Positions 49,435 through 58,625 of a DNA stretch of 64,000 nucleotides are shown here, piece after piece. This stretch comes from Vibrio sp. D404a. GTDB lineage: Bacteria > Pseudomonadota > Gammaproteobacteria > Enterobacterales > Vibrionaceae. Where the stretch lies: contig NZ_JAHGAJ010000018.1 in assembly GCF_030248535.1 (NCBI RefSeq), positions 1 to 64,000 of the forward strand. Reading direction: 5' to 3'. Position 1 is the stretch's first letter, and each line of letters begins with the position of its first letter. A program made the translations under genes and the position numbers. Below the pieces are notes generated by a model. The model saw nothing but the letters and a program-made list of their open reading frames with translations. It ran no database searches and was not told the origin of the DNA.

Positions 49435-49472
49435 AAAAACGGCGCAGTAAGTAAACACTCACTGCGCCGTTT
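49435..49472. terminator. Bidirectional terminator, dacB/mgtE
   Basis: AAACGGCGCAGT and ACTGCGCCGTTT arms with further AGT/ACT pairing lie between the converging genes. Confidence 0.88.
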
Positions 49473-49508
49473 ATTTTCAGTTGAACTTAAAGCGACTCTT
49501 TACTGGGC

Positions 49509-50354
49509 TCAAGCAATTCCAAGAAACGCATTCACAACAGTAAAGTAGATCCACATTCCTGAAATATCGACGATAGAAGCGAGCACCGGGCTCACTAGTA
49601 CAGCAGGGTCGAGCTTAAATAGACGCGCGACAATTGGCAGGCCACCACCGAGTACAGTCGATATCGTCACCTGAATAAACAGAGCCACAGCGATCGCGAA
49701 GGCAATCATTTCAAGATCATAACCACCTGTTGCTTGGTTATCGCTAAACAGCAAAATACGTCCAACCATAACCGCCGCAATCGCAGCCGCCAAACAGATA
49801 GCAACTCGGAACTCTTTCCAAATCACACTCAGCCATTGGCGTTTTTTCAGCTCTCCGGTAGCCAAAGCCCTAATGACCAAAGTCGCCGCTTGTGTGCCGG
49901 TGTTACCACCAGCCGCAGCGATCACAGGCATATAAATAGCGAGCAAAACCAACTGGCTGAGAATATCCTCATACTGAGCGATAATCAGGCCTGATACTAT
50001 TCCCAGTAAAGCCAGCGCGATAATCCAGCCAATACGCTGCCTTACGTGGCTTAGCACTCCAGTAGACAAATAGCCCTGTTGTGGTTCAACCTCAGAGTAA
50101 ATAAGACCTAATTGGTGAGCTAAGTGGCGAGAGCGTTTTTCATAGCCCTGCTCTTCTAGCTCACTAAGTAGAGCTTGAATAACACTGAGTGAGCACTGAC
50201 CCAGAACCAAGACTGCGTCTTCCAGAGGCATTCGATTAAGCAGAGCAACCTGCTGCTCTCTAGAGTATTGCTGAAAGGCACTCGATACAGCTTGAATGTC
50301 TTTCTCAGAGTATAAAGCTTCAATAGATAAAAAAGTGTTGTTCATTACCGTCAT
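49509..50354 (-). CDS. Short MgtE-family Mg2+ transporter without CBS domains
   Basis: The 281-aa inner-membrane protein matches the MgtE transporter core. It has a short helical N-part (about residues 1-105) with no CBS pair, then about five transmembrane helices. The pore motif MPVIAAAGGNTGTQAATLVI and the conserved Asp in ASIVDISGMWIYF are present. Full MgtE proteins are about 450 aa with cytosolic N and two CBS domains that gate the channel by Mg2+; those are mostly missing. The start at 50354 is chosen because GGGAG lies 7 nt upstream; the frame is open to 50375. Substrate is inferred (Mg2+, possibly Co2+). The leader upstream is unusual. Confidence 0.85.
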   Translation of the reverse strand: MTVMNNTFLSIEALYSEKDIQAVSSAFQQYSREQQVALLNRMPLEDAVLVLGQCSLSVIQALLSELEEQGYEKRSRHLAHQLGLIYSEVEPQQGYLSTGVLSHVRQRIGWIIALALLGIVSGLIIAQYEDILSQLVLLAIYMPVIAAAGGNTGTQAATLVIRALATGELKKRQWLSVIWKEFRVAICLAAAIAAVMVGRILLFSDNQATGGYDLEMIAFAIAVALFIQVTISTVLGGGLPIVARLFKLDPAVLVSPVLASIVDISGMWIYFTVVNAFLGIA

Positions 50355-50418
50355 GGCGAATCTCCCGATTGGCAAAGGTAACGACCATCAAAACAAATAA
50401 CCCATAGCTAACGCTTCT

Positions 50419-50500
50419 AGAGTATAAAGCTGTGTACGCCAAGAGCGTATAACTCCATAGTTCAAGAACATATAACTAAATGCATCAAGAGCTTAAAGCT
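50419..50500. repeat. Four direct repeats, exact 23-bp period
   Basis: Thirteen-base units at 50419, 50442, 50465 and 50488 are each followed by a 10-base spacer. On the plus strand they read AGAGTATAAAGCT, AGAGCGTATAACT, AGAACATATAACT and AGAGCTTAAAGCT. On the minus strand the shared form is AGYTWTANNYTCTWG. Spacers are not conserved. Confidence 0.85.
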
Positions 50501-50602
50501 ACTGATGTCTCTATTTGTTGGAATCTAGAGTGTGGAAAAGAATGAGGGGAACAAAAGATACCCTACCTGAACGGCAGGACAATAGATCAATACCGAGACA
50601 GG

Positions 50603-50647
50603 TTATTCTTCTCCCTTCAAACTAGGAGGATGGTCGGTATTGTTCAT
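50603..50647 (-). CDS. 14-aa leader peptide of mgtE (MNNTDHPPSLKGEE)
   Basis: A minus-strand ATG has TTGGAG about 6-7 nt upstream, a near-ideal ribosome site, and opens 14 codons ending in TAA. The peptide has a Pro-Pro pair after an Asp-His and ends Gly-Glu-Glu. It starts about 250 nt before mgtE in an otherwise non-coding leader. E. coli mgtL, the leader ORF of mgtA, is likewise short and Pro/acidic-rich and responds to Mg2+ through ribosome behaviour. The parallel is functional inference; the sequences are not homologous. Confidence 0.6.
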   Translation of the reverse strand: MNNTDHPPSLKGEE

Positions 50648-50731
50648 AAAAATCTCCAAAATTACTGTCAGTTCGACAGCGCGCATAGTGTAGCAAGGCC
50701 GTAAAAAATACTTGGTCAACTTTCTGTCAAT

Positions 50732-50758
50732 AAAAAAGGCATCCGTAGATGCCTTTTT
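50732..50758 (-). terminator. Terminator of tyrS
   Basis: An 11-bp stem (AAAAAGGCATC with its complement, 4-nt loop) is followed on the minus strand by TTTTTTA, 23 bp after tyrS. Confidence 0.9.
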
Positions 50759-50780
50759 ACTCACTCATTGAGATTTAATA

Positions 50781-51968
50781 TTACTTGATAGTAATACGAG
50801 CAAACTTACGCTTACCTACTTGGTAAACTGCTGTGCCTGCTTCTGGTACGAATTTGCTGTCTGCGATTTTCTCGCCTTCAAGCTTAGCAGCGCCTTGCTT
50901 GATCATACGCATTGCATCAGAGGTTGAGTTTACTAGACCCGCTTCTTTCAATACGTTCGCAATTGGTAGACCAGCTTCGAATTCAAACTCAGGCATGTCG
51001 TCTGGCACTTGGTTCTTCGCAAAACGGTTAACGAACTCTTGCTCAGCCGCATCTGCGTCAGCTTCAGAGTGAAAGCGTGCAATGATCTCTTTTGCTAGCA
51101 GTACTTTAACGTCACGTGGGTTTTTGCCCGCGTCAACGCCAGCTTTCAGCTCTGCAACTTCTTCAAGAGGACGGAAAGACAATAGCTCGTAGTAGCTCCA
51201 CATCAGATCGTCAGAGATAGACATGATCTTACCAAACATCTCGCTTGGAGCTTCGCTAATACCAATGTAGTTGTGCGCAGACTTAGACATTTTCTTAACG
51301 CCGTCTAGACCAACAAGTAGTGGCATCATCAGTACCGCTTGTGGTTTTTGACCTGCCGCTTTTTGCAGTTCACGACCCATTAGCAGGTTGAACTTCTGGT
51401 CAGTACCACCAAGCTCAACGTCGCTCTCTAGTGCAACAGAGTCGTGACCTTGTAGAAGTGGGTACATAAATTCATGAATAGCGATCGGTTGACCACCAGC
51501 GTAACGCTTTTTAAAGTCATCACGCTCAAGCATACGAGCAACAGTTTGGTTAGAAGCTAGACGAATCATGCCTTCAGCACCAAGCTCAGATAGCCACTCA
51601 GAGTTGAAACGGATTTGCGTTTTAGCAGGATCTAGAATCTTGAATACTTGCTCTTTGTAAGTTTCAGCATTCTTTAGAACGTCTTCGCGGCTTAGAGGTG
51701 GACGCGTTGAGTTCTTGCCTGATGGATCACCTACCATCGCGGTGAAGTCACCGATTAGGAATGTCACTTCGTGACCAAGCTCTTGGAAAGCACGAAGCTT
51801 GTTAAAGATAACCGTATGGCCTAGGTGGATATCTGGTGCTGTTGGATCCGCGCCCAGTTTAATGCGTAGAGGACGACCCTCTTTCAGTTTTGCAATCAGT
51901 TCGTCTTCTGGAATCAGTTCTTCAACGCCACGTTTGATCTCGGCTAGTGCAGCTTCAATACTCGCCAT
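50781..51968 (-). CDS. tyrS: Tyrosyl-tRNA synthetase
   Basis: This class I aminoacyl-tRNA synthetase charges tRNA-Tyr. The 395-aa protein has HIGH as HLGH in [15 protein letters not shown] in [10 protein letters not shown], and a C-terminal S4-like RNA-binding domain ([16 protein letters not shown]). It belongs to the shorter TyrZ-like branch (about 395-410 aa) rather than the 424-aa E. coli TyrS type. GGGAGTG precedes the ATG. Confidence 0.95.
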   Translation of the reverse strand: MASIEAALAEIKRGVEELIPEDELIAKLKEGRPLRIKLGADPTAPDIHLGHTVIFNKLRAFQELGHEVTFLIGDFTAMVGDPSGKNSTRPPLSREDVLKNAETYKEQVFKILDPAKTQIRFNSEWLSELGAEGMIRLASNQTVARMLERDDFKKRYAGGQPIAIHEFMYPLLQGHDSVALESDVELGGTDQKFNLLMGRELQKAAGQKPQAVLMMPLLVGLDGVKKMSKSAHNYIGISEAPSEMFGKIMSISDDLMWSYYELLSFRPLEEVAELKAGVDAGKNPRDVKVLLAKEIIARFHSEADADAAEQEFVNRFAKNQVPDDMPEFEFEAGLPIANVLKEAGLVNSTSDAMRMIKQGAAKLEGEKIADSKFVPEAGTAVYQVGKRKFARITIK

Positions 51969-52097
51969 TCTTGTTCACTCCCACAGATTTGGCAAAAATA
52001 TAATAGTTAGACATCTTACTTGAATAGCGATGTATTTTGAAACCAGTTACACTATTCAGTCGTCTATTTTCTTAATATTTACTATACGAACCGGAAC

Positions 52098-53387
52098 ATG
52101 TTGTCTATTTTTGCACGCCTTCCTATATTGCACCGGGTCTTTATTGCATTTTTTAGTGCGGTAATCTTCATTGCCCTTTTTCTTCTACCCGATGTCAGTT
52201 CTCTGCGTGATAAAAGTGACTCTCTAGTTATTGGCAAACAATACCCTCTCACCATCGACGCTGCTGCTCTGGTCAGTAATGAAGACCATGTACCAACTGC
52301 GGTACTCAACTGGGAAAAATACACGGTTCGTTCTGGAGAAAGTACCTCGGTATTGTTTGAGCGTATCGGCCTCTCTTACCGACTCTTAATCACGCTGTTG
52401 AATACCAATAAAGACATCAACAAACAACTCTCGAACCTCAAACCTGGCGATGTTTTACAATTCGGTTTTGATGAAAACAATAACCTTATCCAGCTCAAGC
52501 GCCAACTGAGCGCGTTTGAAAGTTTCAAGATCACCAAGTCCGGTGACAGTTACATCTCTGGTTTTGACAAGAAAGAGGTCGCCTACCAATACAACTACGC
52601 TGAAGCCGACATCACTTCTAACTTCTGGAACGCGGGTATGAGCGCAGGCTTAACTGCGAACCAAATCATGGAACTGGCAGGCATTTTTGGTTGGGATATC
52701 GACTTCGCGTTAGACATTCGCAAGAACGACAGCTTTAAGATCTTGTACCAAGAAAAAGTGGTTGAGGGTGAAGTGATTGGCCGCGGCAAGATCACTGCAG
52801 CAGTATTCAAAAACCAAGGTGATACCTTCACTGCAATCCTCGATGATAAAACAGGCAACTACTTTGATGACCAAGGCCGCGCGATGAAGAAAGCATTCCT
52901 GCGCTCTCCTGTTGATTTCCGTCGTGTAACCTCGAACTTCAACCCTCGCCGTAAACACCCAGTAACGGGTAAAGTGCGACCACACCGCGGTACCGACTAT
53001 GCTGCACCTGTCGGCACTCCTATCTGGGCAGCTGGTGACGGTATTGTTCAGAAATCGAGTTATAACCAGTTCAACGGTAACTATGTCTTTATCAGACACA
53101 GCAACACCTACCTCACCAAATACCTGCACCTCAAGAAGCGCTTGGTAAAAACAGGGCAGCGCGTCAAACAAGGCCAGACCATCGGTACTCTAGGTGGCAC
53201 GGGGCGTGTAACGGGTCCACACCTGCACTACGAGTTCTTGGTTAATGGCGTGCACAAAAATGCGCGAACCGTGAAGCTGCCACAGTCGAAATCACTGACA
53301 GGCAAAGCCAAAGCGACCTTTATTGCTAACTCGAAGCTACGCCTAGAAAAACTCAATCGCTACAGTCAATTGCTGGCGACCAACTAG
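52098..53387 (+). CDS. M23 (LytM) peptidoglycan endopeptidase
   Basis: The 429-aa cell-wall hydrolase is anchored by an N-terminal helix (about 14-32) with its bulk in the periplasm. A LysM/OapA-like region (about 75-140, WEKYTVRSGESTSVLF) precedes the M23 domain. The zinc ligands are visible as HRGTDYAAP (His and Asp) and HLHYEF (HxH) near 285-375. It is of the MepM/ShyA type that cuts cross-links so the wall can grow. From memory V. cholerae has a Shy-family endopeptidase gene beside tyrS, possibly shyB, which is Zur-controlled there; I find no canonical Zur box in the 129-bp gap here. Confidence 0.9.
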   Translation: MLSIFARLPILHRVFIAFFSAVIFIALFLLPDVSSLRDKSDSLVIGKQYPLTIDAAALVSNEDHVPTAVLNWEKYTVRSGESTSVLFERIGLSYRLLITLLNTNKDINKQLSNLKPGDVLQFGFDENNNLIQLKRQLSAFESFKITKSGDSYISGFDKKEVAYQYNYAEADITSNFWNAGMSAGLTANQIMELAGIFGWDIDFALDIRKNDSFKILYQEKVVEGEVIGRGKITAAVFKNQGDTFTAILDDKTGNYFDDQGRAMKKAFLRSPVDFRRVTSNFNPRRKHPVTGKVRPHRGTDYAAPVGTPIWAAGDGIVQKSSYNQFNGNYVFIRHSNTYLTKYLHLKKRLVKTGQRVKQGQTIGTLGGTGRVTGPHLHYEFLVNGVHKNARTVKLPQSKSLTGKAKATFIANSKLRLEKLNRYSQLLATN

Positions 53388-53419
53388 CGTTTTCAAGATA
53401 GGTTAGTCAATTACATACA

Positions 53420-53446
53420 CAAAGAGCACCATGCAGGTGCTCTTTT
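53420..53446 (+). terminator. Terminator of the M23 peptidase gene
   Basis: A 10-bp stem (AAAGAGCACC with its complement, 5-nt loop) is followed by TTTTGTTTC on the plus strand. Confidence 0.85.
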
Positions 53447-53483
53447 GTTTCACTAAGATTTGCGGTACTGAGGCTCTGTCAAA

Positions 53484-56400
53484 TTACTCAAGAACACTGC
53501 CACCTTCTTTGTTCTTATCTCGACCTAACATCAGAAGACAAGGTGTCAGCACCAAGGTTAAAACCGTTGCAAATGCCAAACCTCCTGCAATCGCGGTTGC
53601 CAATTGCGACCACCATTGAGTACTCGGCGCTCCAAATTCGATCTTCTGATTAATTAAGTCGATGTTCATCTCAAGCACCATCGGCATCAAACCCAGAATG
53701 GTAGTTACTGTTGTCAGCATCACTGGTCTCAGACGCTGGACACCGGTTCTTAAAATCGCATCTCGCTTATCTAAGCCCCTTTTCACCAATTGATTGTATG
53801 TGTCGATCAGTACGATATTGTTGTTCACAACGATGCCTGCTAGCGCGATAACCCCAATCCCTGACATCACCACGCCAAAAGGGCGCTGGAATATCAGCAA
53901 TCCCATAAACACACCGACGGTTGAGAACAGTACCGCACTTAGAATCAAGAAGGCTTGGTAAAAACTGTTGAACTGAGTGATGAGAATCAATGCCATAGCC
54001 GCTAACGCAACCATAAAGGCACTCTGTAGAAAAGCGGACGAGTTCTCTTGCTCCTCATTCTGACCACGAATACGAAACTCAACGCCATTAGGTAGCCCTA
54101 GTTCACTTAACGCCTGCTCAATCTTCGGCAGCTCTAACGCGAGATTGAACCCCTCTTTCATGTCCGCCATAACATTCACCACACGCTTTCCGTCAAGGCG
54201 TTTAATCGTATCTTGCTTATGATCCGGAACGATTTGAGCAAAGTTAGTAATAGGGACTAGACCTGCTGGCGTTTTTACTCGCAACTGGTCGAAACGACCG
54301 ATATCCCTTTTGTCATTTGGATAGCGCACTAAGATATCGACCTCCTCCGAAGAGTCATCAGGCAAATAATCTCCGATCTTGAGTCCGTTGGTCACGAATT
54401 GGACCGTATTCCCAACCAAGGTAGCATCAGCAGCAAAGCGAGCTGCATCATCTCGCCTGATATCCACTTTCCAATCGATACCATCTTTACTGCTAGTGTC
54501 GCTAATATTGGTAAGAGCAGGACTTGCATCTGCCCAAGCTCTAACCATTTTAGCGGCTTGGTTTAACTGCTCTGGCGTTTTGGCAGAGAGCTCAATCACC
54601 AAGTCATTCTCTACCGGAGGCCCCGCATCTGGAAACTTAAACTCGATTTCTACACCCGCATATTGATCAGTCTGAACCTTTAGCTCTTCAATAATATCTT
54701 TCACGCTGCGGCGATACTGCCAGTCAACCGGTGTTATCGAGATAAGGCCAATCTGGTCATCTCCCCCGGTGCGTGTATAAACACTGTCAAACTCTTCATG
54801 ACCAAGCATCATCTGCTCAATATCTCGCATGATAACGTCTTTTTCTTGAATCGAGAGATCGCCATGTGAGCGTACTTTTACGTTGAAGAATGGAGGGTCA
54901 ACTTCAGGGAAGAATTCCGCTCCAAGTCCCGCTTTGGCGTAAGAAAACCCGACAGCAATAGAGAGCAATATCGCGCTCAATAAGATTTTAAGTGGATGTT
55001 GAATAGCGATTGAGAGGGTACGGTAATAGAGCTTAGTAATCCCTGTCGCTTTTGAGAAGTCACCATTATGCAGCGCCACCATACGTGTTTGATTGGTTGA
55101 AGATACATATTGTGGCTTACCAATCAGCCCGCCCAAAACCGGAACAAACAGCAGTGCCATTAGCAAAGAAGCAAACAAGGTCGCAATCAAGGTTAATGGC
55201 AAGTACTTCATGAACTCACCGGTAACGTCAGGCCAGAACAGCAATGGGGCAAACGCAGCTAATGTTGTTGCAGTCGATGCTGTGATTGGCCACGCCATTC
55301 GCTTCGCTGCCGCTTGATAAGCTGTTCTTCTTGCTTCACCCTCTTGCATCCTTCGATCGGCAAACTCGGTGACAACAATCGCCCCATCCACCAGTAAACC
55401 GACGGCCATAATCAGCGAAAACAACACCACGATGTTGACTGTCAAACCAAACACCGATAACACCAACAGCCCAGTTAAGAACGATCCGGGGATAGAGATA
55501 CCGACCAGTAGCGCCGTGCGAACACCTAGAATCGCGATGATCACGATCACCACCAATATAATGGCGGAGAGGATGTTGTTTTGCAGATCATTAAGCATGA
55601 TCTTGACGTCTTTCGACTCATCCCAAGTGAACTTAACCAACAAGTTATTTGGCCACTCTGCTCTTTGCTGAGCGACTCCCACTACGGTTTTAACCAGCTC
55701 TACCGTTTCAATGATGTTCTCGCCTGCGCGTTTCTTGATATCTAGCACCACTGCAGACTTACCATCCAATCGAGCAAAGCTTTCAGGGTCGCGAAAAGCT
55801 CGCCTTACTGTGGCAACATCGCCAAAGGTGACCACCTGTTTACCATCAACCTTGATTGGCAGCTCAAGTACATCTTTGAGAGAGTTAAAAACAGAAGGAA
55901 CTTTGATCGAGAATCGACCATAACCGGTATCAACAAACCCAGCCGCTACTACGCGGTTGTTTAGCGCAATCAGGTTATAGATATCGGCTTGATCTAGGCT
56001 GTAGCTCTCCATCAATAGCGGATCAACGATGATCTCCACAATATCTTCCCGATCACCCGCTATATCGACCTCAAGAATTTGACGATAACTCTCTAGCTTA
56101 TCTCCAAGTTCACGAGCAATCTGAACGATCGTCCGTTCTGGAACCGTACCGTAAAGAACGACGGAAAGTACTGGCTGCTCAGATGCCAACGTCACCTCGT
56201 TTACCGTTGGCTCATCACTGTCTTCAGGTAATTTGGGCTTGGCAAGATCGACCGCATCTCGAACATCAGCCATTGCTTTAGTTAGGTCAACACCCACATT
56301 GAACTCTAAAACCACAGAAGCGTGACCTTCCGAGGCGGTCGCCGTCATCTCTTTTACGCCCTCAATCGAGCGCAGCTCTTGCTCAATCGGTCGAACTAAC

Positions 56401-56588
56401 AAGCGCTCAGCATCTGTTGGCGAAATACCTTGGTGTCCGACCGAGACATAGATGATCGGAATGGTGATATCTGGGCTCGACTCCTTGGGAATCGTAATAT
56501 AAGTACCGATGCCAGCGACTAGGATAAACAGCAGTAATGAGAGCATGGTTCGCGAGCGAGACAAAGCAGCATCAATCAATGAGTACAT
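53484..56588 (-). CDS. RND-family efflux pump inner-membrane subunit
   Basis: The 1034-aa proton-driven RND exporter has 12 transmembrane helices and two large periplasmic loops. Helix 4 reads GLLVDGAIVV, with a single Asp where AcrB has an Asp-Asp pair; other distant RND pumps share this. Motifs such as PITASTATTLAAFAPLLF and VNNNIVLIDTYNQL are clear. It follows its adaptor gene by 11 bp on the same strand. There is no outer-membrane factor gene beside it, so TolC is the likely partner. Substrates are unknown. Confidence 0.93.
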   Translation of the reverse strand: MYSLIDAALSRSRTMLSLLLFILVAGIGTYITIPKESSPDITIPIIYVSVGHQGISPTDAERLLVRPIEQELRSIEGVKEMTATASEGHASVVLEFNVGVDLTKAMADVRDAVDLAKPKLPEDSDEPTVNEVTLASEQPVLSVVLYGTVPERTIVQIARELGDKLESYRQILEVDIAGDREDIVEIIVDPLLMESYSLDQADIYNLIALNNRVVAAGFVDTGYGRFSIKVPSVFNSLKDVLELPIKVDGKQVVTFGDVATVRRAFRDPESFARLDGKSAVVLDIKKRAGENIIETVELVKTVVGVAQQRAEWPNNLLVKFTWDESKDVKIMLNDLQNNILSAIILVVIVIIAILGVRTALLVGISIPGSFLTGLLVLSVFGLTVNIVVLFSLIMAVGLLVDGAIVVTEFADRRMQEGEARRTAYQAAAKRMAWPITASTATTLAAFAPLLFWPDVTGEFMKYLPLTLIATLFASLLMALLFVPVLGGLIGKPQYVSSTNQTRMVALHNGDFSKATGITKLYYRTLSIAIQHPLKILLSAILLSIAVGFSYAKAGLGAEFFPEVDPPFFNVKVRSHGDLSIQEKDVIMRDIEQMMLGHEEFDSVYTRTGGDDQIGLISITPVDWQYRRSVKDIIEELKVQTDQYAGVEIEFKFPDAGPPVENDLVIELSAKTPEQLNQAAKMVRAWADASPALTNISDTSSKDGIDWKVDIRRDDAARFAADATLVGNTVQFVTNGLKIGDYLPDDSSEEVDILVRYPNDKRDIGRFDQLRVKTPAGLVPITNFAQIVPDHKQDTIKRLDGKRVVNVMADMKEGFNLALELPKIEQALSELGLPNGVEFRIRGQNEEQENSSAFLQSAFMVALAAMALILITQFNSFYQAFLILSAVLFSTVGVFMGLLIFQRPFGVVMSGIGVIALAGIVVNNNIVLIDTYNQLVKRGLDKRDAILRTGVQRLRPVMLTTVTTILGLMPMVLEMNIDLINQKIEFGAPSTQWWSQLATAIAGGLAFATVLTLVLTPCLLMLGRDKNKEGGSVLE

Positions 56589-56599
56589 GATGTTATCTC

Positions 56600-57709
56600 C
56601 TAGTTCGCTGCTGTTGGTTGCTCTGTGGCAATCACGCTATCACCATCACGCACAAAACCTTGTCCAACGGTAATGATATCGACTTGTTCACCAAGCCCAG
56701 CAAGCCAAACACCGTCTTGCTCTGCTTTCACCAATTGAATCTCGACAAACTTAACGACCTGTTTATCTCCGGATGACACCAGAGTTTTCACGCCAAGGTT
56801 ACCCGCTTCATCCAGCGCTAGCATTGCAGGAGTCACCTTGATTGCAGACTGGCTCTCTAAGTTCAGCGACACCTCAGCACTGACACCGGCAGGAAGAAGC
56901 CGTTGTGGATTCGGAATTTCAATTTCTATTGGGAATGTATTGGTCGAGGGCGTCGATATTCGAGAAATATAACGAAGTTTTCCCTCAGCATTTTGATGGC
57001 CTAGCAATCGTACTGAAGCCGCTTGCCCAGATTGCAGCTGTTGAATATGTCGTTCACTCACATCCGCTTCAATCACTAGCGGATCAAGGTCTATGACTCC
57101 TGCGACAGGGTCGCCAACACCAACAAAATCCCCCAGCTCAACATGCAGCTCTTGCACTATGCCAGAGAAAGGAGAGCGAATAACCGTATTACGAAGCGCC
57201 ATCTCAGCATTGCTCTGCATGGCTTTGGCTTCCGTCAACGATGCCTCCGCTGTGGTATAGGCGATCTCACCTTGTAAACCACGCTTTTTCAAAGATTGAG
57301 CAGCCTTAAACTCTTTCTGCTTAAGTCGGTATAACGCTGACGCACGCTCTAGCTGGATACCTAGATCCGCTTTGTCTATTTGTGCTATCGGTTGACCTGC
57401 TTCAACCACGTCTCCTTTAGCGATGTTCAATGTGACGATCTTACCGGCAATCTCTGCCCCTAGACGCGCATGTCGATCTGGCGCAGTTCGACCGTATAGT
57501 TCGATGGTTCGGTAGGTTGGTGAAGCATGAAAAGTTTGAAAGGAGACTTTGGCTAAAGGAACTTGAGGATTCGCTGTTGAGTTGGGCTCTTCGGCCTGCC
57601 CCACACCCAACCCTAACCATACTGACAACAGTATGATCAAACATAGAGAGACCAACCACGGTCGCTTCGACCAAAAAGAGAGTCCGATATGAGAGAGTCG
57701 GTGTGGCAT
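56600..57709 (-). CDS. RND periplasmic adaptor (membrane fusion protein)
   Basis: The 369-aa protein has an N-terminal membrane helix (about 14-40), a barrel-sandwich (lipoyl) half at ARLGAEIAGKIVTLNIAKGDVVEAGQPIAQID, a coiled-coil hairpin (about 115-165), the second lipoyl half (VIRSPFSGIVQELHVELGDFV), then beta-barrel and membrane-proximal domains. No lipobox cysteine is visible, so it is anchored by the helix. It is the first gene of a two-gene operon with the RND pump. Confidence 0.92.
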   Translation of the reverse strand: MPHRLSHIGLSFWSKRPWLVSLCLIILLSVWLGLGVGQAEEPNSTANPQVPLAKVSFQTFHASPTYRTIELYGRTAPDRHARLGAEIAGKIVTLNIAKGDVVEAGQPIAQIDKADLGIQLERASALYRLKQKEFKAAQSLKKRGLQGEIAYTTAEASLTEAKAMQSNAEMALRNTVIRSPFSGIVQELHVELGDFVGVGDPVAGVIDLDPLVIEADVSERHIQQLQSGQAASVRLLGHQNAEGKLRYISRISTPSTNTFPIEIEIPNPQRLLPAGVSAEVSLNLESQSAIKVTPAMLALDEAGNLGVKTLVSSGDKQVVKFVEIQLVKAEQDGVWLAGLGEQVDIITVGQGFVRDGDSVIATEQPTAAN

Positions 57710-57924
57710 AACACGTCCTTTTACTTTTCACAGCCCGATGATGCAGCGTCAAATATTCGCTTTGCGTTGTGGTGTGCTACTTCCTGATACACAACCTCAA
57801 CCATAACAGACCCATTAGAGGCAAAATTCGATGAGACCGACACTTTATTCAATATATCGTTTACTTAAAAGTTAGCCGACCTCCTGTAAAGACAGTTACT
57901 TAGATCAAAACTTCGAATCTAAAA

Positions 57925-57958
57925 GACAAAAAAAACGCCGAACCTAAGTTCAGCGTTT
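57925..57958 (-). terminator. Terminator of erpA
   Basis: AAACGC and GAAC arms with one mismatch are followed on the minus strand by TTTTTTTTG, 29 bp after erpA. Confidence 0.87.
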
Positions 57959-57986
57959 CTATATAACAATACGTTTTTGTCAGCTT

Positions 57987-58328
57987 TTACACGCTGAACG
58001 ATGCACCACAACCACAAGTTGTTGTTGCATTTGGGTTGTTTACAAAGAAGCGTGCGCCTTCAAGGCCTTCTGTGTAATCCACAACACCGCCAATCAGGTA
58101 CTGAAGGCTCATTGGGTCAACCACTAGCGTTACACCACTATTTTCAATAGTCATGTCACCATCATTTACTTTTTCATCGAATGTGAAGCCGTATTGGAAA
58201 CCGCTACAACCACCACCTGTAATGTATACACGCAGTTTTAGATCTGGGTTTTCTTCTTCAGCAATCAGCGTTTGTACGCGGGTAGCTGCTGCATCAGAAA
58301 AAGACAATGGGATATTTGCTTCGCTCAC
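57987..58328 (-). CDS. erpA: Iron-sulfur cluster insertion protein ErpA
   Basis: ErpA is an A-type carrier that delivers [4Fe-4S] clusters, for example to IspG and IspH. The start is a GTG at 58328 with AGAGG upstream, giving 113 aa with N-terminus (V)SEANIPLSF; the frame is open upstream but the extension does not match the family. Cluster cysteines are Cys41, Cys105 and Cys107 (CGCG near the end). It diverges from hemL. Confidence 0.95.
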   Translation of the reverse strand: MSEANIPLSFSDAAATRVQTLIAEEENPDLKLRVYITGGGCSGFQYGFTFDEKVNDGDMTIENSGVTLVVDPMSLQYLIGGVVDYTEGLEGARFFVNNPNATTTCGCGASFSV

Positions 58329-58625
58329 GACAACCTCTCTTACCTGTGTCAAAAACAACATGATACAAATCGAGTTCGAGATCATAGTTGTTGAATATAT
58401 TTTTCTATTCCGGTGATTATCCAATACCTGACTGAAACGTTCAAGTATTCACCATCTGATCGCCGTTTTTCCTGCTAAAAACTCATCAAATAAAAATAAA
58501 TTAGCCGCTTAACCCCTCAAAACCACCAGATTCGGGCGATTATCTCAGCGAAACCATTCCTAGTTGGTTTATGGATAGGTACAATGCGAGCCAATTGGTC
58601 CCGACAGTCAAAAGAGGATATATCA

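Larger units (their letters stand above)
50355..50730 (-). promoter_or_regulatory. Long structured leader of mgtE
   Basis: Between the tyrS terminator and mgtE lie, in transcription order, a CTGTC/GACAG hairpin (50665-50679), a 14-codon ORF (50603-50647), an 8-bp stem (50589-50596 with 50634-50641) that encloses most of that ORF, a CCTG/CAGG hairpin, and four direct repeats at 23-bp spacing (50419-50500). I did not recognise an M-box, a mgtA-type or a yybP-ykoY element. A TTGACA at 50730-50725 and a TACACT near 50690 could be promoter elements, but no pair has ideal spacing. Confidence 0.6.

Noticed and set aside
50376..50780. Known Mg2+ or Mn2+ riboswitch in the mgtE leader
   Set aside because: I could not match the M-box or yybP-ykoY core motifs. 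The ORF and repeat array are reported instead.
51969..52097. Zur box before the M23 endopeptidase gene
   Set aside because: A possible V. cholerae counterpart is Zur-regulated, so I looked. No GTTATANTATAAC-like palindrome is present in this gap.
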